Below are positions 17,383 through 25,050 of a stretch of 25,365 nucleotides of DNA, piece by piece. The notes below the pieces were generated by a model, which saw only the letters and a list, made by a program, of their open reading frames with translations, made no database searches and was not told where the DNA came from. Position 1 is the first letter of the stretch, and each line of letters begins with the position of its first letter. Source of the stretch: CAZAGA01 sp041912175 (GTDB lineage Bacteria; Chloroflexota; Anaerolineae; Anaerolineales; UBA4823); NCBI GenBank assembly GCA_041912175.1, contig JAYRNN010000065.1, forward strand, positions 1 to 25,365, in the 5' to 3' direction. Made by a program: the position numbers and the translations under genes.

Positions 17383-19815
17383 ATGAAAGCACGCCTGCTG
17401 CTGTATATCTGCCTTTTCCTGCCGGGTAGCATCTTCTTGCTCGCTTGTGGAGCAGGCGCTGGCTTATCCATCTTCGAACGCGCCACACCTACGCCTACTA
17501 TCACCCCAACCCTCACGCTGACCCCGACGCCAACCATAACACCCACGCCTTCGCCGACGCCTACCCCTGCCCCCAGAATGCGCGTTCAATTGGGCGACCA
17601 GGCGTTGCGCAATGGTGATTGGGAAGCCGCGCTGCGCGAATATCAGACCGCTCTGGGCGCCGCGCCGGAGGCAGAGCTGAAGGCCGCTGCGCTGCTGGGA
17701 ATCGGACGCACCTATTTACAACAAGGAAAGTCCCAGGAGGCTTACGATACCCTGGCCACTCTGGTGCAAAGCTACCCTGATTCGGAAAAGGTCCCCTCCG
17801 CCTTTTTTGCCCTCGCCCAGGCTTTTACGGCGTTAGAAAGATACCCTGAAGCTGCACAGGCATACACCGAATACCTCACCCGTCGTCCCGGCCTGATCGA
17901 TGGCTACGTGCTCGAGCTGCGTGGTGATGCCCGTTTCGCCGCCGGTGATTACCTGGCCGCGGCGCAGGATTTTCGCTTGGCCGTGCAAGCGCCTGGGCTG
18001 CTGGATGCGACCTTCCTGGAGATGAAAGAAGCGCGCTCCTATGCTCTGGCCGGCGATACAACCACCGCCCTTGCCAGGTACGATGATCTGTACAGGCGCA
18101 CGACCAACGAATATACCAAGGCCTTAATCAACCTGCGGAAGGGACAAATCTTCACGGATCTGGGGCAGCTCGATCAAGCGCATGCGGTTTTTCAGGAGTC
18201 GGTCAATCTGTTTCCCACCTCTTATGATTCGTATTCTGCCCTGGTGGCTTTGGTCGATGCCGGCGTGCCGGTGGATGACCTGAGCCGCGGCCTGGTCGAT
18301 TACTACGCCGGGCAATATGGCGCAGCGCTGGCAGCCCTGGATCGTTACTTACAGAATAATCCCGCTGACCCTGGCACAGCCCGCTATATCAGCGGCCTGG
18401 CCAACCGGGAGTTGGGCGGGTTCCAGGCCGCCATCCGTGATTGGGACAAGCTGATCCAAAATTATCCCGATCATGCTTACTGGGATAGAGCCTGGGAAGA
18501 GAAGGCGTATACCGAGTGGTTTTACCTGGAACAGTACCCAGAAGCTGTGCAGACCTTGCTAGACTTTGTGACCCAGGCTCCCGCCCACCCGCGTGCAGCC
18601 GAGTTCCTGTTCGACGCGGCGGGCGTTGCCGAGCGTAGCGGCGATCTGGGACAGGCCGGCGAGCTTTACGAGCGCGTCGCAAACCTCTACCCGGCCGATG
18701 AACGGGCTGAGCGCGCCCTGTTCTTGTCAGGCATCGCCCACTATCGGCAGGGGGATTACGCTGGCGCTTTTCTGACCTTCCAACGCCTGGCAGGCCTGGT
18801 ACAGGATAAAGGCGAACGCGCCAAAGCCAATTTCTGGATTGGCAAGGCGCAGGAAAAGCTAGGCGATACAACGGCGGCGCGCGTTTCTTGGGAAACGGCT
18901 GCCGACCTGGACCCCACCGGGTATTACAGCGAACGCGCGGTGGATTTGCTCAGCCAGCGAGCTCCTTACACTCCCCCCGATGCCTATGACCTGACCTACG
19001 ACGCAGCCGCTGAGCAGCAAAAAGCCGAGCGCTGGCTGGCGAGGACTTTTGGGTTGCCTGAGAACACCGATTTCAACGGATTGGGCGAGCTGGCTTCTGA
19101 CCCACGCTTGCAGCGCGGCGCTGAACTTTGGGAGATCGGCCTGACCAGCGAAGCGCGCGGGGAATTCGAGGACCTGCGCCAGGCGATTCAGGACGACCCG
19201 CTGCAGACCTACCGCCTGGCGCGTTACCTGTCAGAGCTCGGTCTGTATCGCTCGGCTGCCCTGGCCGCCCGCCAGGTGTTGACGCTGGCCGGGATGGATG
19301 ACGCCGGTACGCTCAATGCGCCAACCTTTTTCAATCGCCTGCGCTGTCCGGTCCATTTCAGCGAGCTGATCCTGCCGCTGGCTGAAAAATACAACCTTCA
19401 TCCCTTGTTTGTATTCAGCCTGGTGCGCCAGGAGAGTTTGTTCGAGAGTTTCGTGCGCTCTTCTGCGGCTGCGAGTGGGTTAATGCAGATTATGCCTGCC
19501 ACCGGCGCAGATATCGCCAAGAACCTGGGTTGGCCGCCCGACTTCACCACCGCCGACTTGAATCGCCCGTTGGTAAATGTTACCCTGGGCATGGATTACC
19601 TGGATACCCAGCGAAATTTGTTCGATGGGAATTTATTTGCCGCCCTGGCTGCTTATAACGGCGGGCCGGGTAACGCCAACGAATGGCTGAAGCTGGCCGG
19701 TAATGACCCGGACCTTTTTTTGGAAGTCATCCGTTACGCTGAGACCCGCGATTACGTACGCAGCATTTACGAAATTTTCAATATCTACCGCCGCCTTTAC
19801 GACCGCTCGCCCTGA
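17383..19815 (+). CDS. Lipoprotein with TPR repeats and C-terminal lytic transglycosylase (SLT) domain
   Basis: Cleaves the MurNAc-GlcNAc bond of peptidoglycan outside the cytoplasmic membrane. Residues 1-22 form a lipoprotein signal with lipobox LLAC (Cys22). A Thr/Pro-rich stalk (about 32-65) follows, then about ten TPR-like helical repeats (about 67-560) with recurrent A..Y...L....P patterns. The C-terminal SLT domain has VRQES (catalytic Glu684), SGLMQIMPAT, ALAAYNGGPGN and ETRDYVRSIYE, as in Slt70/MltC-type enzymes. At about 810 aa it resembles Slt70 in plan, but has TPRs in place of the alpha-superhelix and a lipid anchor. ATG 17383 was chosen because ATG 17374 lies inside the TATAAT box. 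No neighbour suggests a secretion-system role, so cell-wall turnover is the default. Confidence 0.9.
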   Translation: MKARLLLYICLFLPGSIFLLACGAGAGLSIFERATPTPTITPTLTLTPTPTITPTPSPTPTPAPRMRVQLGDQALRNGDWEAALREYQTALGAAPEAELKAAALLGIGRTYLQQGKSQEAYDTLATLVQSYPDSEKVPSAFFALAQAFTALERYPEAAQAYTEYLTRRPGLIDGYVLELRGDARFAAGDYLAAAQDFRLAVQAPGLLDATFLEMKEARSYALAGDTTTALARYDDLYRRTTNEYTKALINLRKGQIFTDLGQLDQAHAVFQESVNLFPTSYDSYSALVALVDAGVPVDDLSRGLVDYYAGQYGAALAALDRYLQNNPADPGTARYISGLANRELGGFQAAIRDWDKLIQNYPDHAYWDRAWEEKAYTEWFYLEQYPEAVQTLLDFVTQAPAHPRAAEFLFDAAGVAERSGDLGQAGELYERVANLYPADERAERALFLSGIAHYRQGDYAGAFLTFQRLAGLVQDKGERAKANFWIGKAQEKLGDTTAARVSWETAADLDPTGYYSERAVDLLSQRAPYTPPDAYDLTYDAAAEQQKAERWLARTFGLPENTDFNGLGELASDPRLQRGAELWEIGLTSEARGEFEDLRQAIQDDPLQTYRLARYLSELGLYRSAALAARQVLTLAGMDDAGTLNAPTFFNRLRCPVHFSELILPLAEKYNLHPLFVFSLVRQESLFESFVRSSAAASGLMQIMPATGADIAKNLGWPPDFTTADLNRPLVNVTLGMDYLDTQRNLFDGNLFAALAAYNGGPGNANEWLKLAGNDPDLFLEVIRYAETRDYVRSIYEIFNIYRRLYDRSP
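17487..17575 (+). repeat. Thr/Pro codon repeat (ACxCCx) encoding the stalk
   Basis: Degenerate reiteration of ACN-CCN codons encodes TPTPTITPTLTLTPTPTITP and similar. It forms a flexible spacer between the lipid anchor and the first TPR. Low-complexity DNA of this kind is prone to length variation. Confidence 0.8.
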
Positions 19816-19973
19816 ACCAGATCGACTTAAGGGGGCGATGATGAAGTTGAACGCGCCTTGCAGGCTGCCGTCGCTCTCTTGAAGGATGGTTATTAGGTTA
19901 GGTCATCCAACACCGTTTCAGGAGATTACTGTCGGCGGGTTTTGTAATTGCAGTATGATGACATTTTTCCTAC

Positions 19974-20001
19974 TTGAAATCTCTTGGGTATTGGTTATAA
20001 T
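19974..20001 (+). promoter_or_regulatory. Promoter of the LacI-family regulator
   Basis: TTGAAA (19974-19979), a 16-nt spacer and TATAAT (19996-20001). The predicted transcription start falls inside the palindrome that follows. Confidence 0.68.
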
Positions 20002-20002
20002 G

Positions 20003-20026
20003 TTAATCGATTGCGCGATCGATTAA
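20003..20026 (+). promoter_or_regulatory. LacI-family operator (24-bp palindrome, autoregulatory)
   Basis: TTAATCGAT (20003-20011) and ATCGATTAA (20018-20026) are perfect inverted arms around TGCGCG. Each arm contains a CG-centred ATCGAT core typical of LacI-family half-operators. The site starts 1 nt after the -10 box, so a bound repressor would block initiation. The regulator gene starts 20 nt downstream. Confidence 0.7.
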
Positions 20027-20046
20027 CCATTTCCTGACAGGCATTC

Positions 20047-21057
20047 ATGAGCACAATTTCCGATGTGGCCAAGAAGAGCGGCGTATCCACCACGACCGTT
20101 TCACACATCCTAAACGGCACTCGCTATGTTTCCCCCGAGGTGCAAAAACGTGTGTTGCAGGCGATAGATGAACTGGATTACTCCCCGAACTCTCTCGCCC
20201 GATCGTTACGCAAGAAAGAAACCTGCACTTTTGGGCTGATCCTGCCGGACAGTATCAACCCCTACTTTGCGGAAATCCAGAACGGCGCGGAGAAAGCCGC
20301 GATCGATCAAGGCTACACCGTCATCCTCTGCAATACCGAGGGTGACCCGGAAAAGGAAAAGCTGTACGTCAATGTGTTACGCAGCAAGCGAGTGGATGGC
20401 ATCTTGTTCATCTCTGCTGGCGCCCAGCCTACTTTCGAATATAATGATTCCTGCCCGATTGTGTTGGTCGACCGATACCTGCCCGGGCTGGAAGTTGACC
20501 TGGTCACCGCCGACAACTATGAAGGCGGCTACTTAGCGGCGCACCATCTAATGTCCCTCGGCCATCGGCGCATCGCTTGCATTACCGGTCCGGAGGAGAT
20601 CGTCCCCGGCGGACGGCGCATCGCAGGCTACCGCCGCGCCTTGGAAGAGGGCGGCTTGGTTTATGACCCGCAACTGGTGGAAGCAGGCGACTTCCACGCG
20701 GCTAGCGGGCGGGCAGTTGCTGAGAAACTGTTGCGTTTACCCGACCCACCCACGGCCATTTTCGCCTTTAATGACCTGATGGCGGTAGGGGCCATCCAGG
20801 CGGCCGCCGAAGCCGGCCGGTCCATTCCCGATGATCTGGCATTGGTCGGCTTTGATGACATCGAACTGGCCTCCTTCCTCCAGCCGCCGCTGACCACTAT
20901 CCGCCAGCCCAAGCAGGAGATGGGCCGTCTGGCAGTAGAGCTCCTGCTTTCACGCATCCACGACCGTAGCCTACCGCCGCGCCGGGTAACCCTACCGGTT
21001 TCGCTCATCCAGCGCAAGTCCAGCGACGCCCCCGCGCCTCAGGCTTTACCTGGATAA
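20047..21057 (+). CDS. LacI/PurR-family transcriptional regulator
   Basis: A 336-aa repressor of classical plan. The N-terminal helix-turn-helix is ISDVAKKSGVSTTTVSHILN (residues 4-23), followed by a hinge helix SPNSLARSLRKK. The remainder is a periplasmic-binding-protein-like effector domain, recognisable by FGLILPDSINPYFAEI, RVDGILFIS, LGHRRIACITGP, TAIFAFNDLMAVGAI and LALVGFDDIELASFLQPPLTTI. The effector is probably a sugar or nucleoside; the domain resembles RbsR/PurR types but does not identify the ligand. It lies just behind its own operator and directly upstream, on the same strand, of a BMP-type importer, so it most likely controls itself and possibly that operon. No second copy of the operator was found before the receptor gene (21058-21154), so control could be by read-through. 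Confidence 0.92.
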   Translation: MSTISDVAKKSGVSTTTVSHILNGTRYVSPEVQKRVLQAIDELDYSPNSLARSLRKKETCTFGLILPDSINPYFAEIQNGAEKAAIDQGYTVILCNTEGDPEKEKLYVNVLRSKRVDGILFISAGAQPTFEYNDSCPIVLVDRYLPGLEVDLVTADNYEGGYLAAHHLMSLGHRRIACITGPEEIVPGGRRIAGYRRALEEGGLVYDPQLVEAGDFHAASGRAVAEKLLRLPDPPTAIFAFNDLMAVGAIQAAAEAGRSIPDDLALVGFDDIELASFLQPPLTTIRQPKQEMGRLAVELLLSRIHDRSLPPRRVTLPVSLIQRKSSDAPAPQALPG

Positions 21058-21154
21058 TTGCTTCATTCCCAAGGAAGGAGGCCCCCAACACGATCCCCCG
21101 CCCCACCAACCCTACTTTTTGATCCACACATCCCAGATAGGAGAATGAGAAGAG

Positions 21155-22312
21155 ATGAAAAAGACCCTTTTTGTACTGAGTATCCTGTTCGCTGTAACCA
21201 TGATCCTTTCAGCCTGCGCCCCAACGCCCGCCACCGAGGCCCCCGCCCCGGCAGCGACCGAGGCCTCCGCTGCTACCGAAGCTCCCGCCGCGACTGAAGC
21301 CCCCGCCGCGACTGAAGCCCCGGCTGCTGTCGAAGCCCCCAAATTTACCTGCGCGCTCATCACCCCCAACCCGCTGGGCGACCGCTCCTTCATTGACGCC
21401 TCCGCCCGGGGAATTGCGAAAGCCAACGCGGAACTCCCGGTGAAATGTGACATCATCGAGACCAACGGCGTTGCCGAGCATGAAACCGCGTTGCGCGGCG
21501 CCATTGCCCAGGGCTATGACCTGGTTCTGGGTCTGGCCATGGATACTGAAATGTTCGTCAACCTCGCCAAGGAATTCCCGGATCAGAAATTTGCCTCTCC
21601 CTCCGAGATCTTCCTCGACACGCTCCCCGAGAACATGGTGGCGTACCAGATCGACGTGCATGAATCCAGCTTCCTAGCCGGTCTGATTGCCGGTTCGCTC
21701 ACCGAAACCAAGAAGGTAGGCGCGGTCGTCGGCGGAGATGCCCCTGGCTTGAACCAGTTCTATTACGGGTACAAGCAGGGCGTGAAGGAAGTCTGCCCGG
21801 ATTGTGAAGTTCTAGTCAGCTACCTCGGTTTCGACTTTTCCAACCCGACTCTCGGTTTGGAAACCGCGCTCGGTTTGTATGATCAAGGCGCTGACATCAT
21901 CTATCAGGTGGCGGGCCGTTCCGGGGAAGGCGTGCTCGAAGCCGCCGCTCAGCGTGACCTGTACGCAATCGGCGTGGATTCCAACCAGGATGACATCCAG
22001 CCTGGGCATGTGATCGTTTCCATGCTCAAGAAAGTGGAATCCACCACGTTTGATCCGATCAAACTGGTAACGGAAGGCGCTTTCAAAGGCGGATTTGAAC
22101 GCCGTGGCCTGAAGGAAGGCTTTGCCGGACTTTCTTGGGACGATGGTTCGACCACCTTTGCAGATCAGGGTCCCGCCGCGATGACCGCTAAGCTGCCGGA
22201 AATCATGAAACTGATGGAAGAGTATCGCACCAAGATCGTCAATAGTGAATACAAGGTCTGCGATGCCTTCTTCCCGGAAACGCCGGAGTGCGTGAAAGTC
22301 ATTTCTCAATAA
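21155..22312 (+). CDS. BMP/PnrA-family ABC transporter substrate-binding lipoprotein
   Basis: The extracytoplasmic receptor of an ABC importer; characterised family members bind purine nucleosides (PnrA) or related compounds. The lipoprotein signal ends in LSAC (Cys21). A stalk of TEAPAA-like repeats (about residues 25-65) precedes the binding domain. Family signatures are NPLGDRSFIDASARGI, AIAQGYDLVLGL, YQIDVHESSFLAGLIAGSLT, GADIIYQVAGRSGEGVLEAA, YAIGVDSNQDDIQPGHVIVSMLKK and GLSWDDGSTTFADQGP. At 385 aa it is full length. A/G-rich sequence with AGGAG precedes the ATG. The genes for ATPase and permeases follow after a strong hairpin. The ligand (nucleoside, pentose or other) is not provable from sequence. 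Confidence 0.92.
   Translation: MKKTLFVLSILFAVTMILSACAPTPATEAPAPAATEASAATEAPAATEAPAATEAPAAVEAPKFTCALITPNPLGDRSFIDASARGIAKANAELPVKCDIIETNGVAEHETALRGAIAQGYDLVLGLAMDTEMFVNLAKEFPDQKFASPSEIFLDTLPENMVAYQIDVHESSFLAGLIAGSLTETKKVGAVVGGDAPGLNQFYYGYKQGVKEVCPDCEVLVSYLGFDFSNPTLGLETALGLYDQGADIIYQVAGRSGEGVLEAAAQRDLYAIGVDSNQDDIQPGHVIVSMLKKVESTTFDPIKLVTEGAFKGGFERRGLKEGFAGLSWDDGSTTFADQGPAAMTAKLPEIMKLMEEYRTKIVNSEYKVCDAFFPETPECVKVISQ
21284..21319 (+). repeat. Exact 18-bp tandem duplication in the lipoprotein stalk
   Basis: The unit CCCGCCGCGACTGAAGCC occurs twice head to tail (21284-21301, 21302-21319), in frame, encoding PAATEA each time. Diverged copies flank it. It is a likely slippage site that varies stalk length without breaking the frame. 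Confidence 0.85.
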
Positions 22313-22332
22313 AACTTTGTTTCATTAATAAA

Positions 22333-22362
22333 GATAGACCCCGTAGCGTTACGGGGTCTATC
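22333..22362 (+). other. Perfect 13-bp stem hairpin between receptor and ATPase genes
   Basis: GATAGACCCCGTA (22333-22345) pairs perfectly with TACGGGGTCTATC (22350-22362) around a GCGT loop. No T-run follows on the plus strand, so it is not a standard intrinsic terminator. It ends 2 nt before the Shine-Dalgarno region of the ATPase gene. It is likely to protect the upstream mRNA end or reduce expression of downstream genes. Confidence 0.8.
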
Positions 22363-22377
22363 TCAAGGATGGCGCCT

Positions 22378-23952
22378 ATGACGCTTGCCGTTGAAATGAA
22401 AGGTATGACCCGGTATTTCGCATCGACGGATGTACTTGCCAATGACCGCGTCGATTTCTCGGTGGAAAAAGGCGAAGTGCACGCTCTGGTCGGTGAGAAT
22501 GGCGCCGGGAAAACCACCATGATGAACATGCTGTATGGCTTGATCAAGCCGGATTCGGGCGAGATCCTGATCGACGAACAGCCTGTCCGGATCGGTAACC
22601 CCGATGATGCCATCAAGCACGGGATCGGCATGGTTCACCAACACTTCAAGCTGGTCCCCTCTTTCACGGTTGCCGAGAATATCCTGCTCGGGATGGAGCC
22701 GGCAAAACTTGGTTTTGTCAACGAGCAGAAGGAAAATGGACTGGTCGTCGAGCTCTCCAACAAATACAACCTCCCCGTTGACCCCGCCGCTCGAATCCGC
22801 GACCTTCCAGTGGGGATGCAGCAGCGGGTGGAGATCCTCAAGGTCCTTGAACGAAACGCCAAGATCCTGATCCTGGATGAGCCCACAGCGGTACTCACGC
22901 CCCAGGAGGTCAACGAACTGATCACGGTCATTCGCGGGCTATCCCAAAAGGGCTACACCATCATCTTCATCACGCACAAACTTATCGAGGTCATGATGGT
23001 GGCAGACCGTGTGAGCGTCATGCGCGGCGGGAAGATGATTGGCACCAAGAGGGTATCGGAAACCTCCATCCCTGAACTGGCGCGCATGATGGTCGGCAGG
23101 GAAGTCCTGTTAAAGGTGGAAAAGAAGCAAGCCAGTCGGGGGGATGTCGTACTTGAGGTCAAGGATATCAGCGTTGCCGATGTAAACGGCCTTGCGGCGG
23201 TATCGCACATGTCCTTCAAGGTGCATCAGGGTGAGATCGTCGGCATCGCGGGCGTCAGTGGGAACGGCCAGACGGAGCTGGTCGAGGTCATATCGGGAAT
23301 GAATTCATTGGATGGTGGGCAGATCCTTTTCAAAGGTAAAACCATCAGCGATGCCACGGTCGGGGAACGGCGCGATATGGGGATGGCGCATATTCCCGAG
23401 GACCGCATGGTTGTAGGATTAAACCTGCAAACCACGCTAGACGAAAACCTGATTGTCTCCATGTATAACCATTCAGAATTCACCCGCTACGGGTTCCTCT
23501 TGATAAAATCCATCAATGAATTCGCCCAAAAAGTGGTGAATGCGTTTTCCATATCTGCCGCGCGACCAGGGGAAGGCATCTCCATGCTTTCGGGCGGTAA
23601 CCTGCAAAAAGTGGTCGTGGGACGCGAGTTGTACGGCGACCCCTCCTTCGTGATCGCCAACCAGCCCACCCGTGGTCTGGATGTGGGCAGCATCGAATTC
23701 GTCCATAAGACGCTGGTGGAGGAGCGCGACAAGGGCGCGGGCGTCCTCCTGGTCTCCGTGGAACTGGACGAGGTCATGGCGCTTTCCGACCGCATCCTGG
23801 TCATTTACCGCGGAAAGATTCAGGGAGAACTGGATGCTGCTATCGCCACCGATGAGCAGGTCGGTATCCTGATGGCCGGTGGGAGGTTGGAGGACTTGAA
23901 GTATGATAAAACAGAGAGCGAACCGGGTGGTCAAAGCGAGGTGATGCCATGA
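22378..23952 (+). CDS. ABC transporter ATP-binding protein, double-domain (BMP/nucleoside type)
   Basis: The energising subunit of the importer, 524 aa with two nucleotide-binding domains. Domain 1: Walker A GENGAGKTT (39-47), VHQHFKLVPSFTVAENI, signature LPVGMQQRVEI and Walker B ILILDEPTAVLTP. Domain 2: degenerate Walker A GVSGNGQTE, HIPEDRMVVGL, signature LSGGNLQKVVVGREL and an unusual Walker B FVIANQPTRGLDVGS, where Asn replaces the usual Asp-Glu pair. This asymmetry is normal for RbsA/YufO-type importers, with one catalytic site compromised. ATG 22378 was chosen because AAGGA (22365-22369) lies 8 nt upstream; ATG 22369 overlaps that Shine-Dalgarno. The stop overlaps the permease start (ATGA), indicating translational coupling. 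The hairpin just upstream may set expression relative to the receptor. Confidence 0.94.
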   Translation: MTLAVEMKGMTRYFASTDVLANDRVDFSVEKGEVHALVGENGAGKTTMMNMLYGLIKPDSGEILIDEQPVRIGNPDDAIKHGIGMVHQHFKLVPSFTVAENILLGMEPAKLGFVNEQKENGLVVELSNKYNLPVDPAARIRDLPVGMQQRVEILKVLERNAKILILDEPTAVLTPQEVNELITVIRGLSQKGYTIIFITHKLIEVMMVADRVSVMRGGKMIGTKRVSETSIPELARMMVGREVLLKVEKKQASRGDVVLEVKDISVADVNGLAAVSHMSFKVHQGEIVGIAGVSGNGQTELVEVISGMNSLDGGQILFKGKTISDATVGERRDMGMAHIPEDRMVVGLNLQTTLDENLIVSMYNHSEFTRYGFLLIKSINEFAQKVVNAFSISAARPGEGISMLSGGNLQKVVVGRELYGDPSFVIANQPTRGLDVGSIEFVHKTLVEERDKGAGVLLVSVELDEVMALSDRILVIYRGKIQGELDAAIATDEQVGILMAGGRLEDLKYDKTESEPGGQSEVMP

Positions 23953-25049
23953 ACGATCAAAAGTTCAAGAAAATCCAGGATGCTGTTCTCGTCCCTCTCC
24001 TGGCCATCCTATCGGGATTGGTGGTGATGGGGATCCTCATTGTCATCCTGAAGAAACCCCTGTTTGAGTCCTACGGCATTCTCTTTTCGAAGGGGTTTGG
24101 GTGTGAGGCCTACGGCAACTGCATCTTCATCACCACGCTTGAGCGTGCCACACCCATCATTCTGACGGGTCTTTCAGCGGTGGTCGCGTTCCGTTCCGGG
24201 ATGTTCAGTATCGGACAGGAAGGCCAATACCTCCTGGGCGCCGCTGCTGCCGCCTGGCTGGGATACGCCATTCACCTGCCGCCCATCATCCACCCGATCG
24301 TGCTCATGCTGGCGGCCATGCTCGTTGGCGCTGCTTACGGATGGATCCCGGGTATTCTCAAGGTGAAGATTGGCGTGAATGAGCTGTTGGCGACCATCAT
24401 GCTCAATTCGGTTGCCGTTCTGATTATCGAATATCTTGTCCAGTTCCCCATGCGTGGGGACCGCAGCACCACTGCCCATTCGCCGGTCATCGATGAAACG
24501 GCGCAGCTCATTTCCTTTTTCCCCGGCTCGAAGTGGGGGGTAGGCTTCATCATCGCTGTAGTGGTTCTCGTGGCAGTTTATATCTACCTGTGGCGCACCA
24601 AGTACGGCTACGAACAGCGCATGGCCGGGCAATCCAGGCGTTTCGCTCTATATGGCGGCATCAGCAGCGACCGCTCTGCCATCCGCGCGATGTTGATCAG
24701 CGGCGCTCTCGCAGGGCTAGCAGGAGCCATCGAGGTGATGGGCGTACACCGGCGCATCATGACGGGATTCTCGGTCGGGCTGGGTTGGGACGGCCTGACT
24801 ACGGCTATTCTTGGACAGACGCATCCTGTTGGGGTGTTCATCGTTGCCATCCTGTTCTCCGGGCTCAAATTAGGCGCGCAGCTTGGTTTGCAATTGAAGC
24901 TGGGCATCCCGCGTGAGCTTGGGGGCACCATCATCGGCTTTATCATCCTCTTTGTGGCGGCGGGAAATTTTTACCAGACAGGTATTACCCGTGTGAGGGA
25001 ATGGCTCACTCACAGACACGCCAGACGATTGAAAGGAGAAGGCGCCTAA
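23949..25049 (+). CDS. ABC transporter permease, BPD_transp_2 family (YufP-like)
   Basis: The first membrane subunit of the importer, 366 aa with eight or more hydrophobic helices starting at residues 13-34. Family signatures are ERATPIILTGLSAVVAFRSG, FSIGQEGQYLLGAAAAAWLG, KIGVNELLATIMLNSVAVLI, ISGALAGLAGAIEVMGVHRR and GWDGLTTAILGQTHPVG, as in YufP/branched-chain/ribose-type permeases. A charged cytoplasmic tail (REWLTHRHARRLKGEGA) ends it. It overlaps the ATPase gene by 4 nt and is followed after 1 nt by the second permease, so the two are tightly coupled and likely form a heterodimeric channel. Confidence 0.93.
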   Translation: MNDQKFKKIQDAVLVPLLAILSGLVVMGILIVILKKPLFESYGILFSKGFGCEAYGNCIFITTLERATPIILTGLSAVVAFRSGMFSIGQEGQYLLGAAAAAWLGYAIHLPPIIHPIVLMLAAMLVGAAYGWIPGILKVKIGVNELLATIMLNSVAVLIIEYLVQFPMRGDRSTTAHSPVIDETAQLISFFPGSKWGVGFIIAVVVLVAVYIYLWRTKYGYEQRMAGQSRRFALYGGISSDRSAIRAMLISGALAGLAGAIEVMGVHRRIMTGFSVGLGWDGLTTAILGQTHPVGVFIVAILFSGLKLGAQLGLQLKLGIPRELGGTIIGFIILFVAAGNFYQTGITRVREWLTHRHARRLKGEGA

Positions 25050-25050
25050 T

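Larger units (their letters stand above)
19816..20046. other. Intergenic region upstream of lacI-type gene
   Basis: A 231-nt region. The first 100 nt hold no supported gene, only a short start-less open stretch (about 19840-19895). The right end carries the lacI promoter and operator. No terminator for the transglycosylase gene was found. Confidence 0.5.

Noticed and set aside
17487..17575. Repetitive ACxCCx tract as a possible CRISPR or minisatellite array
   Set aside because: There are no unique spacers; it is in-frame Thr/Pro codon repetition encoding a lipoprotein stalk.
19840..19895. Short open stretch ending DDEVERALQAAVALLKDGY
   Set aside because: Only about 20 codons after an in-frame TAA, with no start codon; it could be a gene remnant but nothing identifies it.
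21075..21081. AAGGAGG downstream of the lacI-type gene, suggesting a hidden small gene
   Set aside because: No start codon or meaningful reading frame follows at the right distance; the receptor gene starts 74 nt later with its own purine-rich site.
22333..22362. Hairpin after the receptor gene read as an intrinsic terminator
   Set aside because: No T-run follows the stem on the plus strand, and the next genes clearly belong to the same transporter.
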